Shown: one piece after another, positions 45,133 to 55,450 of the stretch
Position numbering within the stretch: position 1 is the stretch's first letter
How the letters are laid out: every line of letters begins with the position of its first letter
Source: Liquorilactobacillus sicerae
GTDB lineage: Bacteria > Bacillota > Bacilli > Lactobacillales > Lactobacillaceae
Direction of reading: 5' to 3'
Assembly: GCF_029916425.1 (NCBI RefSeq)
Contig: NZ_JAHAVQ010000010.1
Location: 1-64,000 of the forward strand
DNA length: 64,000 nucleotides
The notes under the pieces: model-generated
What the model saw: the letters and a program-made list of their open reading frames with translations, nothing else
The model's database searches: none
Told to the model about the DNA's origin: nothing
Made by a program: the position numbers and the translations under genes

Positions 45133-48100
45133 TTATTTGCTCCTTTCAGCTTGAATTCTTTCTAAGACCTCGGCGGCTGACATTTTGTTGAGCTGATGAT
45201 AATTATTTTCCGCCAGCATTGCATCAAATTGCATGATAGCTTTGAAAGGTGAATATTGCATAGCTGACCGCTTATCCGGCCATAAAACTGGATCGATCAC
45301 TAAATCACCGCTAAAAATCTTAGCCGCTGCTTGTTGGATCAACAATTCATTATGCCACAGCAATAATTTCAGCTGCGATTTAGTAATCAGCTGCGGATCA
45401 TTCTTGCCGGTTGCTGCGTAACTGCCGTCTTTTTTCCGGCGAAAAGGATAAACCAGCGAAGCCCCAGACTTATCTTGGGTCAACTCTTGATCTAACAGCT
45501 CGAGCAGTTTGGTTTCGGCCAATAAAAGCCCCTCATATTTATTTTTCTTCAACCAGGCCTGCTCAAAAGGCGTTTGCAAGACATCTTTTAAATCCAGTTT
45601 AGGATCTTGTAAATGTAAATAAACTGCCCCAGCCGGTTTTGGTTGAGTTTTTGGCAACAACAAATCAAAATTATTGATCAAAGCATCCAAATACGTCAAC
45701 ATCTGCAAAGAAACACCATAATACGCATCCCGAAAATTAAACTTATGCTGACTCGACTTATAATCCACGATCCCCAAATATGTCTGCTGTTCCTTTTGTA
45801 GCAGATCAATTCGATCAATCTTGCCGCGCACCTTGACTGCATGCTGCTGCGGAAGCTGGAACTCTAAAGGCCGCAAGCCTTCTTGACTGCCAACTTGACC
45901 GAATAAGACCTCGGTTTTAAAAGGCCGTAGTTGTGAACGTTGCAGTTGCTGGTGAATTGTCCAACTGACCTGCCGGATCGTTTTGGCTAGCTGCCGGCTT
46001 AGATACTGCATTCGATTGGAACTGTTCAAGATTTGAAACTGTGGCAGCTGCAACAACTCCTTGGTAATGGAGTAAATCTGCTGTTGTAACTGCTGAGAAG
46101 AGATTTCGGCAATACTCAAGTGCTCGGCTGCTAAATTACGATGCAAGCTGTCTAAGGCTGCATGGAAGAACTCACCCGTGTTGGCTGGCGAAAGTTCAAA
46201 GACGTCCCTTTCTTGCAATCGTAAACCATATTTTAAGAAATAAGCATACTGATTAGTATAAAATTCCTCCAGCTTAGAAATCGACGTATTGATCGTTTTT
46301 CCATATAAACCATCCACGATTTTTGGCTGGAGCTTTTCCGGGACATTGCGATAACTCAAGCTGGCAAAGACTTGCTCGGCCAACTTGCCGACTTGAGAAT
46401 CTTGCCTCAACCACTTGGCTATCGGCTGAAAGTTGGCCGGCAGCTGCTTTTGATTTTTACGTGCCAAGCTTAGCAACTGACTAATCGTAATCCGGGGGTT
46501 GCCCACAAAAAAGCGACTAAAATCTGCTACCGAAATCTCAGCTGGTGGCTCAGTAGCAATCAAGGGGCAATCCAAAGCAAAGTGAGTCGCCAATTGTTTC
46601 AGATACGGCGATGCTTTTAATTCCTGACCATCACTTTCCTGTTGCGGATAAGATAAGATCAAACGCTTTTTAGGCAGCATAAATGCCAGGTAAGCCAGGT
46701 AGCTTTCACCAGCTAATTGGACATTGCTGGTTTGTGCTAAATCAGCTTGTTCAGCCGGCAAATAATCAGCCAGCTGTAGCCGATCATTGTCTGACAATAA
46801 AGCAGGCTGGGTTGTTTGATCCGGCATAACTGCACTCGTTGCTCCAATCAAAAAAACTGTCTCAGCATTTTGCAGCTGTGCCATCCCAGTTTCAGTGATC
46901 ATAACCTGATCAAGCGTGGATGGTACTTGACTATACTGAGCACCAGCAAAGCCATTTAAGAGAAGTTCTTTAAATAATTCCAATTCAAACGGCCGATCGC
47001 CAAAAATTAGCACATATTCATCAAGCATTTGGACAAAGGTGTTCCAAACTTCTTCTGGACGGCTGGCCGCAGCCAAATTTCCCGCAGCAATCGCCTGATC
47101 ACGCCAAGTCAGCAGTTGTCGGGCAACTCCAGTTTCAACTAGAAAGTTGACCAAAATCTTAGCTGCCTGGCGTCCAGTTTGAGCTTGCGTTAATTTTTTA
47201 AAAAATGGCGGCAGAATTGCTCGCACAAAATGGCGGATCAAATTGACTTGCTGAGTCTGTTTTTCTTGTTGGCTGGTCAAAACTTGGTCCGCATCGGTCG
47301 TTTCAAAACGAAAAACCTGCCAATCAGCTGAACGCAACCAAGCTGCTCCATTTAAACCGGTTTTTAAAATCAAATTTTCAGTCAGATCCAAGCAGTCCCG
47401 AAACTCTCCCAGATCGATCGGTTGCCCAGTCGCTGTTTGCGGCAATAACAGTTCGGTCTTTAATAAACGCATCACATCATCATATTGATAATGATTTTCT
47501 TGGACATCAAATAAAGCACTGATCAATTCAACTAGCGGATGCGAACTCATCTCATGCTGAAGATCAATAAAAAATGGGATTCCAGCTTGTTGGAAAATTG
47601 GTTCAATGATATTTCGATATAAATCCAAATGTCTGGTCATAACGACAAAATCACGGTAATGTCCCCGTTCTTGCTGCAAGAGTTGCCGCAGCTTAATTGC
47701 GACTTGACGCACTTCAGTTTGCCGATCAGCAGTTTTAAAAAGTTGCAGTGAATCAGTAGACTGGGCAGCTGCTGTTGGAACAAACTCCAAACGTGAATTA
47801 CGAACCCAATAATCCTCCAGATCCAATAGTAAGGCTGACTTAGTTTTTAGAGTGTCGGTAATCGGTAACAGCTTAGCCGAGGCTTGGGAGCGAGTTAAAG
47901 CTTGATAAAGACAACTAGAACGATAAAATAGTGAATTTGGATCTTGCTTAGTCAAAAAGCTTTCTCGATCACCGACTAAAGTTAGATTGACTTCAGCGGC
48001 TTTTTTAATCAAGACTTCGACCAATTGTCTTTCCTGCTGGTTAAAATGTGAAAAACCGGCGATATAAAAATAATCATGACTTAAATCACGCTGTTGCAGA

Positions 48101-48678
48101 TTTTCAGCCAATAAATTCAAAATTCCTTCATTCCCGATGAACTGCTGTCGACTTTCTTGCTGATACTCCTGATAAACCAGCGTTAGATCATGCAGCTTAG
48201 CCTGCAAATTAGCTGATAGCGGCGATTCAGCTAATTGGGCTAATTCCGCTGGCGTTACCAAATTTTGCTGTAGTTCATTTAACTGAGCGGCTAATTGACT
48301 GACAAAACCGATTTGCACTTGGTTAGCCTTAAAAATCGTCAGCTCAGCCTGTTTGTCTTGTAGGATCGCAGCTACCAGCATTTGATTCCCAGCTTTGGAC
48401 AAGCGTGGAATCTTAAAAATCGGCGTGTCTTTTAAAAAGTACCAGGCTAAGCGAGTGAAGGAAAAGGTCTGGACATTTTTTTGCGCATAAAGCCCTTGGT
48501 CACCGAACGCTTGCCGCAATTGTTTCAAAACTTTAACTTCAGCGGCAAATTTAATATGGTTCGGTACTAGATAAAAGAAACGTCCTTGCGGATCGGCGCG
48601 GCTTTTTTGAGCTAAACGATCAATCAAAAAGCGATGATGATCACAGGAAGCTTTCCCAAAATAAAAATTTACGCTCAT
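45133..48678 (-). CDS. addB: ATP-dependent nuclease subunit B (RexB/AddB)
   Basis: 1181 residues. An inactivated helicase-like region and a C-terminal RecB-family nuclease (KVRGKIDRIDLL...GIVDYKSSQHKFNF...GVSLQMLTYLDAL). The start MSVNFYFGKASCDHH is typical of RexB of lactic-acid bacteria. Forms a heterodimer with AddA. GGAG precedes the ATG. Confidence 0.96.
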   Translation of the reverse strand: MSVNFYFGKASCDHHRFLIDRLAQKSRADPQGRFFYLVPNHIKFAAEVKVLKQLRQAFGDQGLYAQKNVQTFSFTRLAWYFLKDTPIFKIPRLSKAGNQMLVAAILQDKQAELTIFKANQVQIGFVSQLAAQLNELQQNLVTPAELAQLAESPLSANLQAKLHDLTLVYQEYQQESRQQFIGNEGILNLLAENLQQRDLSHDYFYIAGFSHFNQQERQLVEVLIKKAAEVNLTLVGDRESFLTKQDPNSLFYRSSCLYQALTRSQASAKLLPITDTLKTKSALLLDLEDYWVRNSRLEFVPTAAAQSTDSLQLFKTADRQTEVRQVAIKLRQLLQQERGHYRDFVVMTRHLDLYRNIIEPIFQQAGIPFFIDLQHEMSSHPLVELISALFDVQENHYQYDDVMRLLKTELLLPQTATGQPIDLGEFRDCLDLTENLILKTGLNGAAWLRSADWQVFRFETTDADQVLTSQQEKQTQQVNLIRHFVRAILPPFFKKLTQAQTGRQAAKILVNFLVETGVARQLLTWRDQAIAAGNLAAASRPEEVWNTFVQMLDEYVLIFGDRPFELELFKELLLNGFAGAQYSQVPSTLDQVMITETGMAQLQNAETVFLIGATSAVMPDQTTQPALLSDNDRLQLADYLPAEQADLAQTSNVQLAGESYLAYLAFMLPKKRLILSYPQQESDGQELKASPYLKQLATHFALDCPLIATEPPAEISVADFSRFFVGNPRITISQLLSLARKNQKQLPANFQPIAKWLRQDSQVGKLAEQVFASLSYRNVPEKLQPKIVDGLYGKTINTSISKLEEFYTNQYAYFLKYGLRLQERDVFELSPANTGEFFHAALDSLHRNLAAEHLSIAEISSQQLQQQIYSITKELLQLPQFQILNSSNRMQYLSRQLAKTIRQVSWTIHQQLQRSQLRPFKTEVLFGQVGSQEGLRPLEFQLPQQHAVKVRGKIDRIDLLQKEQQTYLGIVDYKSSQHKFNFRDAYYGVSLQMLTYLDALINNFDLLLPKTQPKPAGAVYLHLQDPKLDLKDVLQTPFEQAWLKKNKYEGLLLAETKLLELLDQELTQDKSGASLVYPFRRKKDGSYAATGKNDPQLITKSQLKLLLWHNELLIQQAAAKIFSGDLVIDPVLWPDKRSAMQYSPFKAIMQFDAMLAENNYHQLNKMSAAEVLERIQAERSK

Positions 48679-48743
48679 CTTGCATTCTCCTTTACTGTTT
48701 TTATTTTATCATCAATCAATTCTTTTCACTTGCTTGAACCTAC

Positions 48744-48772
48744 AAAAAAAGCAGCTGAAATCATCAACTGCT
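48744..48772 (-). terminator. terminator after pepC
   Basis: Minus-strand AGCAGTTGA pairs with TCAGCTGCT (one G-T), followed by T7. Located downstream of the pepC stop and upstream of addB. Confidence 0.85.
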
Positions 48773-48783
48773 CCACCGAACGC

Positions 48784-50100
48784 TTAAGCCAAAGAATCCC
48801 ATGGTGCCAAATCAAGCGGTGTCTGTTGCCAGATTGCTAACTCTTTAGGCTGCAGAAATTCTTTTTTCACGATCACTTCATAAACAAAATCATCAAACCA
48901 GCGATCGCTCATTACAAAGTATCCTTGCTGACCGTTTTTTTCTCCCCAGTTGTTTTCTACCTTCCATTTAGTTGATCGACCAGCAACCAGATCAACGCCG
49001 ACTAGAGTCATTGCATGTGAAACAGCGGCCTCGCGACTTCTCAGCCGGTCCGCTTTGGAGAGCTCTAAATCAGCTCCAAATAACGCACCACGCTGGTAAA
49101 ACTCTGGTGCCAAGATCCCCTGCTGACGATCAGAAGCTTTTAAAACATCATTACCAAACCAAACCGTCAAACCAGCTTCTAATTGAGCAATTGCTGCTTG
49201 TTTCAAAGCCGTAATTTCAGTATTAACAAAAGCAATTTTTTGGCCGTTGAAAATATAATCCTCACTCGGCAGACCATAAACTTGGCCCAGCTGATGATCA
49301 GGTGCATTCGTCAAACAAACATAATCATCAAAGTCCCAAGTGAAATATTTTTGAAAGAACTGCTGGGGGGTCAGCTTTTGATCATGATGATATTCTTTTT
49401 GATCATTCCGGTATTCAAAATCAAATTCAGCGGGTGGCTCGCCAAAGGCAAACACCAGCATTCGATAAACAACACTCAAATATTCCATTTTTAACTGCCG
49501 GAGTTTTTCAGCAGTCTGACCACTCTTTTTGGCATCCCTTAAAGCTAGGCCATCTTTACGTAGCTTTAAATTCAAAACATCATTAATTTCAGCGGTATTG
49601 CTGCTATTGTAAGTTTCCGGCATAATATCTTGCGGTACCACTCCGTATTTGCTGATCAAAGCAGCCGCATTAGACCATTGACCACCATCACTATTTGGTC
49701 CGTCAAACAAGTCCATTACCCGTCGACTGCCTAAGGGCAATGCAGCTGTTTCAAGCACACTTTCGTAAAACTTGTTAGCTTTTTCCAAACGATCATAAAA
49801 TGAATTGTAATTTTGGGACAATTGAAAATCCTTAACTTGGTATTTTTCAGCAAATTGATGTCGCAAAGTGTTGAGTGTTGAAAATAACCAGCAACGACCA
49901 CTTTTTTTCTGATTGGTAACTTTACCAGTCTTGACTTCAACTGAAAAAACCGGGTTCAAGTCTTGACGAACAGCGTAATTCTCACTAGCAGCGGCAATCC
50001 CATTTTTTTGGCTTGTCCGCGCAAAAATCCGAGCTTGCTTTTGAGCTGCAAACTTCTTTTTCAGCTGTGCTAAATCGGTTGGTAGAATGTCTTTTCCCAT
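48784..50100 (-). CDS. pepC: cysteine aminopeptidase (PepC, bleomycin-hydrolase family)
   Basis: 438 residues, normal for the family. Papain-like with Cys70 in NQKKSGRCWLFS, His in SHAMTLVGVD and Asn in VENNWGEKNG. Acts as a hexamer in the cytoplasm, cutting N-terminal residues from imported peptides. Start at ATG 50100, seven bases after AAGGT. Confidence 0.96.
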   Translation of the reverse strand: MGKDILPTDLAQLKKKFAAQKQARIFARTSQKNGIAAASENYAVRQDLNPVFSVEVKTGKVTNQKKSGRCWLFSTLNTLRHQFAEKYQVKDFQLSQNYNSFYDRLEKANKFYESVLETAALPLGSRRVMDLFDGPNSDGGQWSNAAALISKYGVVPQDIMPETYNSSNTAEINDVLNLKLRKDGLALRDAKKSGQTAEKLRQLKMEYLSVVYRMLVFAFGEPPAEFDFEYRNDQKEYHHDQKLTPQQFFQKYFTWDFDDYVCLTNAPDHQLGQVYGLPSEDYIFNGQKIAFVNTEITALKQAAIAQLEAGLTVWFGNDVLKASDRQQGILAPEFYQRGALFGADLELSKADRLRSREAAVSHAMTLVGVDLVAGRSTKWKVENNWGEKNGQQGYFVMSDRWFDDFVYEVIVKKEFLQPKELAIWQQTPLDLAPWDSLA

Positions 50101-50114
50101 TAAAATACCTTCAT

Positions 50115-50777
50115 TCATCTTAGATTAGGTTCAGTATACAAAATAATTGGCCGCGACGATAGTGACTGAACTTGGCGAGCATTATCTTGCAAAAATTGCT
50201 GACGCAACTGCTGCAGCTGAAATTTAGCTGCCGACAATGGTTGTTGGAAGACCCACCACTCAACTCCACGTGTCAGTGGCGGAGTAGTTAACGATCCTAG
50301 ATAATTAAAAACCGCTGCTGAATGTTGTTTTTGAATTTCAGGCAACATCAATTTTGCTGGCAGCAATCGTTTTTGTCCCTCACTAAAAGAAAACTGTTGA
50401 TAAAAAGGGGCCATCGCTTGATCAATTGGACCTTCTTTGACCCAAAAAGCGACAACTGCCTGCTGTCCAAGCTCATTTTGATGAACAAAATGCCACTCTA
50501 ATGGATAGCGCTTGCCGTTTAACAAATGTTCAGCCGGAAAATGGAAATGTAACTGTTGAAAGTCAAAAACTCGGTCATTTAGCTGAGCTTGCCCTTGACC
50601 GTTGAATTGTAAATTGTTTCCATGGTGTTCAACAGTAGTGAATTGATATGATGTTAAAAAAGAAACTGCCGAATGCTTCGGAGTTTCTTTTTTACTGACT
50701 GCTTGTTCAATATCAATTGGAGATTGCCATGGCTGCAGCTGGCTTTGCCAAGCTGATTGGTGCAGATAATCAAGCAT
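50115..50777 (-). CDS. alpha-class carbonic anhydrase
   Basis: 220 residues. Hydrates CO2 to bicarbonate, needed for carboxylation. QSPIDIEQ at the start and LHFHFPAEHLLNGKRYPLEWHFVH carry the zinc ligands His77, His79 and His96, and SLTTPPLTRGVEWWVF lies in the active-site cone. No signal peptide, so probably cytoplasmic. ATG 50777 behind AAAGGAG. It sits between prs and pepC with small gaps. Confidence 0.94.
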   Translation of the reverse strand: MLDYLHQSAWQSQLQPWQSPIDIEQAVSKKETPKHSAVSFLTSYQFTTVEHHGNNLQFNGQGQAQLNDRVFDFQQLHFHFPAEHLLNGKRYPLEWHFVHQNELGQQAVVAFWVKEGPIDQAMAPFYQQFSFSEGQKRLLPAKLMLPEIQKQHSAAVFNYLGSLTTPPLTRGVEWWVFQQPLSAAKFQLQQLRQQFLQDNARQVQSLSSRPIILYTEPNLR

Positions 50778-50802
50778 GTTCTGATCTCCTTTTAATTTTT
50801 CA

Positions 50803-51777
50803 TTAAAGATTTTGTTTAGTGAATAAAGAATCAACTGACTGATTATGGTAAATTAAATCAATGGCCTTAGCAAAGGTCTTTGAAACAGAAAGAATCTTTA
50901 ACTTAGCAAATTGCTTTTCTTCAGGAATTTGAATCGTATCACTCACAACAACTTGCGTATATTCCGAATTTTGCAAGCGTTCAACTGCACCTTTTGAAAA
51001 AATTGGATGGGTTGCACAAGCATAAATGTCAGTTGCTCCAGCAGCTTTAAGTGACCGCGCAGCCAAGGTCATTTTGCGACCAGTATCGATCATATCATCA
51101 AACACGATACACCGGCGGCCCTTAACATCACCAATAATTGTGACTTGATCATCGAGAATTGACTGGTCTTCATCACCGCGTTTGTCAACGATGGCAATTG
51201 GCGCTTTTAACAGGGTCGCTAAGTTACGAGCAGCTTTGACACCATTATGATCGGGAGCAACGACCACCACATCATCCTTAATACCGGCTTGATTAAAGTA
51301 ATTAACCTGAACAAAAATTCCTAACAAGTGATCGACCGGAATATTAAAGAAACCTTGCAGTTGACCAGCATGCAGATCCATTGTCACTACTCGATCGGCT
51401 CCCACCATTTGCAAGAAATTAGCGATTAATTTAGCAGTGATCGGCTCACGCGGTCGCGCCTTGCGATCAGCACGAGCATAACCATAATAAGGAATTACAA
51501 TATTAATGGTTCCAGCACTTGATCTTCTTAAAGCATCGATCATGATCATTAATTCCATAAAGTTTTCATTGACTGGGTCGGAAATTGATTGAATCACAAA
51601 AACATCTGATCCGCGAATGCTTTCATTGATACTGATTTGAATCTCACCATCACTAAAATGCTTAACTGTTGCCTGACATAAAGCTACATGCAATTCATCG
51701 GCAATTTTTTGTGCCAATGGTAAATTTGAATTCAAAGCGAATAGTTTTAAGGCCGATCCCGCCTGTTTTCTGCTCAT
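50803..51777 (-). CDS. prs: ribose-phosphate pyrophosphokinase
   Basis: 324 residues. Makes PRPP from ribose-5-phosphate and ATP for purine, pyrimidine, histidine and tryptophan synthesis. DVFVIQSISDPVNENFMELMIMIDALRRSSA and VVVAPDHNGVKAARNLA plus the PRPP loop CIVFDDMIDTGRKMTLAA are diagnostic. ATG 51777 behind GGAGGC. Confidence 0.97.
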   Translation of the reverse strand: MSRKQAGSALKLFALNSNLPLAQKIADELHVALCQATVKHFSDGEIQISINESIRGSDVFVIQSISDPVNENFMELMIMIDALRRSSAGTINIVIPYYGYARADRKARPREPITAKLIANFLQMVGADRVVTMDLHAGQLQGFFNIPVDHLLGIFVQVNYFNQAGIKDDVVVVAPDHNGVKAARNLATLLKAPIAIVDKRGDEDQSILDDQVTIIGDVKGRRCIVFDDMIDTGRKMTLAARSLKAAGATDIYACATHPIFSKGAVERLQNSEYTQVVVSDTIQIPEEKQFAKLKILSVSKTFAKAIDLIYHNQSVDSLFTKQNL

Positions 51778-51852
51778 GACTGCCTCCAAAAAATAATTTA
51801 TTTACTATAATTATAATCAAATCAAAAGGTAAATTCTATCTTTTTTATTGGT

Positions 51853-53103
51853 CTACTGACGAATCTGCCCCGCACCGCGAACTTGATACTTAGTCGTCGT
51901 TAATTCAACCAACCCCATTGGCCCTCGGGCATGCAGTTTTTGCGTTGAAATGCCAATTTCAGCTCCAAAGCCAAATTCAAAACCATCAGTAAAGCGTGTT
52001 GAGGCGTTGACGTAAACCACGGCCGCATCAACTTTAGCTAAAAATTCTTGACTTCTTTGATAATCATTAGTAATGATCGTCTCAGAATGTTTAGTTCCAT
52101 GCTGATTGATATGATCAATTGCGGCTGTCAGCGACGGAACGATTTTGATTGCTAAGATCAAATCATTATATTCTGTATCCCAATCACTGGCAGTTGCTGG
52201 AATCACTTGTTGGCCCAAAAGTTGCTGTACTTGATCATCCCCGCGCAATTCAACTCCGGCAGCTGTCAATTTAGCAGCTATTTGTGGTAAAAACTCAGCC
52301 GCCACTTTTTCGTGAACCAGCAATTTTTCCATTGCATTGCAAACTGATGGGCGCTGACATTTGGCATTTAAAATAATTTTTTCAGCCATCGTAAAATCAG
52401 CAGTTTGATCAACAAACACATGACAATTGCCAGCACCCGTTTCAATTACTGGGACTTTCGCCTGTTGAACCACGGCTTGAATCAGCCGAGAACTGCCACG
52501 CGGAATTAAAACATCAATATACTTTGTTAATTGCATCAGCTGATTAGCTGTTTCATGCGAAGTATCTTCAATTACTTGAATAGCAGCCACTGGCAAAGCT
52601 AATTTTTGCAAAGCTGCTCGTAAGATTTTACCAATTTGCAGATTAGTCCGAATTGCTTCTTTGCCACCACGTAAAATAACTGCATTCCCTGACTTAAAAC
52701 ATAAAGCTGCAGCATCAGCAGTCACATTTGGCCGAGCTTCATAAATAATCCCCACAACGCCTAACGGGACCCGCTTTTGGACAATTTGCAAACCAGCATG
52801 ATTTACCCATCCACGCGTAACTTCGCCAATTGGATCAGGCAATTGGGTAACTTGCTCGATTCCCACTGCCATTTGTTCAATTCGCTCGGGAGTTAAGCGT
52901 AAACGATCAAGAAACTTAGCTGGTAATTTTTGCACACTCTGCAGGTCAGTTTCATTGGCAGTTATAATTGATGCTACTTGTGCTCTTAACTCCTGCGCAA
53001 GTACTAACAAAGCTTGATTTTTCTGAACAGTCGTTAACTGACCCAAAATATAAGCTGCTCGTGCTGCTTGTGAACCAATTTTTTCTAAATCACAAACTAC
53101 CAT
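51853..53103 (-). CDS. proA: gamma-glutamyl phosphate reductase
   Basis: 416 residues. Reduces glutamyl-5-phosphate to the semialdehyde in proline synthesis. EARPNVTADAAALCFKSGNAVILRGGKEA and NAKCQRPSVCNAMEKLLVH (catalytic Cys) are typical. GGAGG precedes the ATG. It follows proB at 15 bases, forming a proBA pair. Confidence 0.97.
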   Translation of the reverse strand: MVVCDLEKIGSQAARAAYILGQLTTVQKNQALLVLAQELRAQVASIITANETDLQSVQKLPAKFLDRLRLTPERIEQMAVGIEQVTQLPDPIGEVTRGWVNHAGLQIVQKRVPLGVVGIIYEARPNVTADAAALCFKSGNAVILRGGKEAIRTNLQIGKILRAALQKLALPVAAIQVIEDTSHETANQLMQLTKYIDVLIPRGSSRLIQAVVQQAKVPVIETGAGNCHVFVDQTADFTMAEKIILNAKCQRPSVCNAMEKLLVHEKVAAEFLPQIAAKLTAAGVELRGDDQVQQLLGQQVIPATASDWDTEYNDLILAIKIVPSLTAAIDHINQHGTKHSETIITNDYQRSQEFLAKVDAAVVYVNASTRFTDGFEFGFGAEIGISTQKLHARGPMGLVELTTTKYQVRGAGQIRQ

Positions 53104-53118
53104 TGATTTCCTCCTTAA

Positions 53119-53910
53119 CTAAGCCTGAAAAAGAGTCCCTAATTCTTGACCTGCAACTAATTTAAAAATAATCGATGGATTCGCACCACTCGCTAAAATT
53201 ACTGCCCCTCCGGCAGCCATCATCAATTGAGCAGCCTTTAGCTTGGTGACCATGCCACCAGTTCCTAGTTTGGTTCCATGACCGCTTGCTTGAGCGAAAG
53301 TCGCCTCATTAATCTGACTAACTCGTTTGATCAATCTAGCATCAACATATTTACGTGGATTTTTATCAAAAAAGCCATCAATATCTGATAACATGATCAA
53401 AAGGTCAGCACCGATCATCTTGGCAACAATCGCTGAAAGCTGATCATTATCACCAAAACGGGTATGATGATCCAATTCATCGACCGCGACAGCATCATTT
53501 TCATTAACAATTGGAATAATTTTATTTTTTAATAAGTTTTCAAAGGTATTCAAGACATTTTGCCGACTTTTAGGATAATCGACGACATCATGCGTCAGTA
53601 AAACTTGTCCGATTTTTTGACCATAAACTGCAAAACGCTGTTGATAAACGGTCATCAGTTGCGTTTGCCCAACCGCAGCTACGGCCTGCTGCTCAGGGAT
53701 CGCAACCGGACGTTTCTTTAGCCCTAATAATCCTAAACCCGCACCGATTGCGCCAGAAGAAACTAAAACTATTTGTTTATCCTCGTTGACCAAACCGCTT
53801 AAGGTATAGCATAATTGATCGATTGCTTTTAAGTTAAGTTTGCCATTTTGATGAATCAAGGTACTGGTCCCGATTTTAACAACGATTCGTTTGCCAACTA
53901 AATCTCGCAT
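53119..53910 (-). CDS. proB: glutamate 5-kinase
   Basis: 263 residues from ATG 53910. Phosphorylates glutamate, the first step to proline. KRIVVKIGTSTLIHQNG, VSSGAIGAGLG, PIVNENDAVAVDEL and GTGGMVTKLKAAQ are the kinase motifs. The PUA domain of longer ProB proteins is absent, as in several lactobacilli. An in-frame extension to 54000 overlaps the preceding gene. AGGACT is just before the ATG. Confidence 0.95.
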   Translation of the reverse strand: MRDLVGKRIVVKIGTSTLIHQNGKLNLKAIDQLCYTLSGLVNEDKQIVLVSSGAIGAGLGLLGLKKRPVAIPEQQAVAAVGQTQLMTVYQQRFAVYGQKIGQVLLTHDVVDYPKSRQNVLNTFENLLKNKIIPIVNENDAVAVDELDHHTRFGDNDQLSAIVAKMIGADLLIMLSDIDGFFDKNPRKYVDARLIKRVSQINEATFAQASGHGTKLGTGGMVTKLKAAQLMMAAGGAVILASGANPSIIFKLVAGQELGTLFQA

Positions 53911-53914
53911 AGTC

Positions 53915-55300
53915 CTAACTACTCTCCTTTGAAACTTGATCATTATTTTGAGGTGTATCTTTATTTTCTTCAACATGCCGGCGAACTTCCAGCCAATCAA
54001 TATAATTTCGGTTAAAATCAGTGATTTTTAAATCAAATTGACCCAGCGTGATCACCATGTCCTGCTTAACTTGGTAATTTTCTAATAGATAACCAGCAAT
54101 TGTGACACTATCTGATTCATCAAAGCTACGATTTTTAGCACGGAAAAAGCGTTCAAAATCATATAAAGTGGTTTTACCAGAAACCTTATACGAACCATCT
54201 TGATTTTTAATAATATACTCACTCGAGACATCATCTATTTCGTCTTTAACGACCCCAAATAATTCTTCATAAATATCCTTGTCAGTGACAATTCCACTTG
54301 TCCCACCGTATTCATCTAAAACAACGACGATCGGTGTTTTTTTATTAATCATCTGCTGCAAAAGTTTTTGAATCGGCGTCACTTCGGGAACAGTAATAAT
54401 CGTTCGCAACAACTTGCTGACACGAACATTAGCATCGACTTGTGCCTGACGAATTAAATCATAAATATAGACATAACCTAAGATCCGATCCTTGTCATTA
54501 TTAGCAACCACTGGAAAACGACTAAAGCCCTTGCGCAAATAATAATTGATCACCGTTTTGACAGTATCAGTGATATCAACGACTTCCAAGCTAGTCCGGT
54601 CGACCATGATATCTTTAGCAACTTTATCATTAAAATCAAAGGCTCGTTGCATATAAAGCAAATCATTTTTGTCAAGCTGACCTCCACTAACCGCATTCCT
54701 GGATAACCGTAAAATTTCAGCTTGTGATAAAACATCATCACTTTCATCCGCCGGCTTGAGCCCCATCAAATGGATGATCACTCCAGCTGAGGCATTCAAT
54801 AATCTAACAAACGGATAGAAAATAATATGGAAATAATGTAGTGGATTAACGACCCGCATCATCATTTTCATTGGCATATCAATGCTCAAATTTTTAGGAA
54901 CGATTTCCGTCAAAACGACTTCTAAATAAGTCAGCAGCAAAACCCCTAAGACAGCCCCAATAATGCTTAGACCGCTACGTTGAACCGGCGTTACTTTTAA
55001 TAAATTAACAATCAGTAATTCAATTGTTTCTTCACCGATCCAACCGAGAATGATTCCCGAAAGCGTCACTCCAACTTGAGTTGTTGACAAGTACTCATTT
55101 AAGTTCTGCACCATTTTTAATGCTCGCAAAAGTTTACGCCGGTTACCTTTACCAGCCTCCAAGACACTTTCCAATGCACTTTTTCTAGTTTGAACTAAAG
55201 CAAATTCCGCCGCCACAAAAAAAGCAGCAAAGATAAACACGATTAGGATAATAAGCAAGTTAATTGCCAGCTGACCATCCGTCAAATTTTCATTCCCCAT
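53915..55300 (-). CDS. CorC/CNNM-type membrane protein (hemolysin family)
   Basis: 461 residues. Four N-terminal membrane segments with the DUF21/CNNM motif (IFAAFFVAAEFALVQTRKSALE), two CBS domains in the middle (DIMVDRTSLEVVDIT... PIVVVLDEYGGTSGIVTDKDIYEELFG), and a C-terminal CorC/HlyC transporter-associated domain. Homologues handle Mg2+ efflux or are regulatory. It ends four bases before proB begins, in one run. Confidence 0.93.
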   Translation of the reverse strand: MGNENLTDGQLAINLLIILIVFIFAAFFVAAEFALVQTRKSALESVLEAGKGNRRKLLRALKMVQNLNEYLSTTQVGVTLSGIILGWIGEETIELLIVNLLKVTPVQRSGLSIIGAVLGVLLLTYLEVVLTEIVPKNLSIDMPMKMMMRVVNPLHYFHIIFYPFVRLLNASAGVIIHLMGLKPADESDDVLSQAEILRLSRNAVSGGQLDKNDLLYMQRAFDFNDKVAKDIMVDRTSLEVVDITDTVKTVINYYLRKGFSRFPVVANNDKDRILGYVYIYDLIRQAQVDANVRVSKLLRTIITVPEVTPIQKLLQQMINKKTPIVVVLDEYGGTSGIVTDKDIYEELFGVVKDEIDDVSSEYIIKNQDGSYKVSGKTTLYDFERFFRAKNRSFDESDSVTIAGYLLENYQVKQDMVITLGQFDLKITDFNRNYIDWLEVRRHVEENKDTPQNNDQVSKESS

Positions 55301-55395
55301 TTCATCAAGATTACAATAATATCATAACATTTTTTCAACAATCTTTGATAGCTTTTAAAGCAAATTACGACGATCCTAAAAACTTTGTTGGTTTT

Positions 55396-55440
55396 GTTAA
55401 AAAAAGTAACGTTGTATTTCAAACAACGTTACTTTTTACT
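55396..55440 (-). terminator. terminator after the unknown 159-residue gene
   Basis: A perfect 15-bp stem (55401-55415 with 55423-55437), T-runs on both strands. Confidence 0.93.
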
Positions 55441-55450
55441 TTCTAATCAA

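Noticed and set aside
53911-54000. 90-base N-terminal extension of proB
   Set aside because: It overlaps the end of the upstream membrane-protein gene, has no ribosome site, and the sequence is not conserved-looking; ATG 53910 fits the family start.
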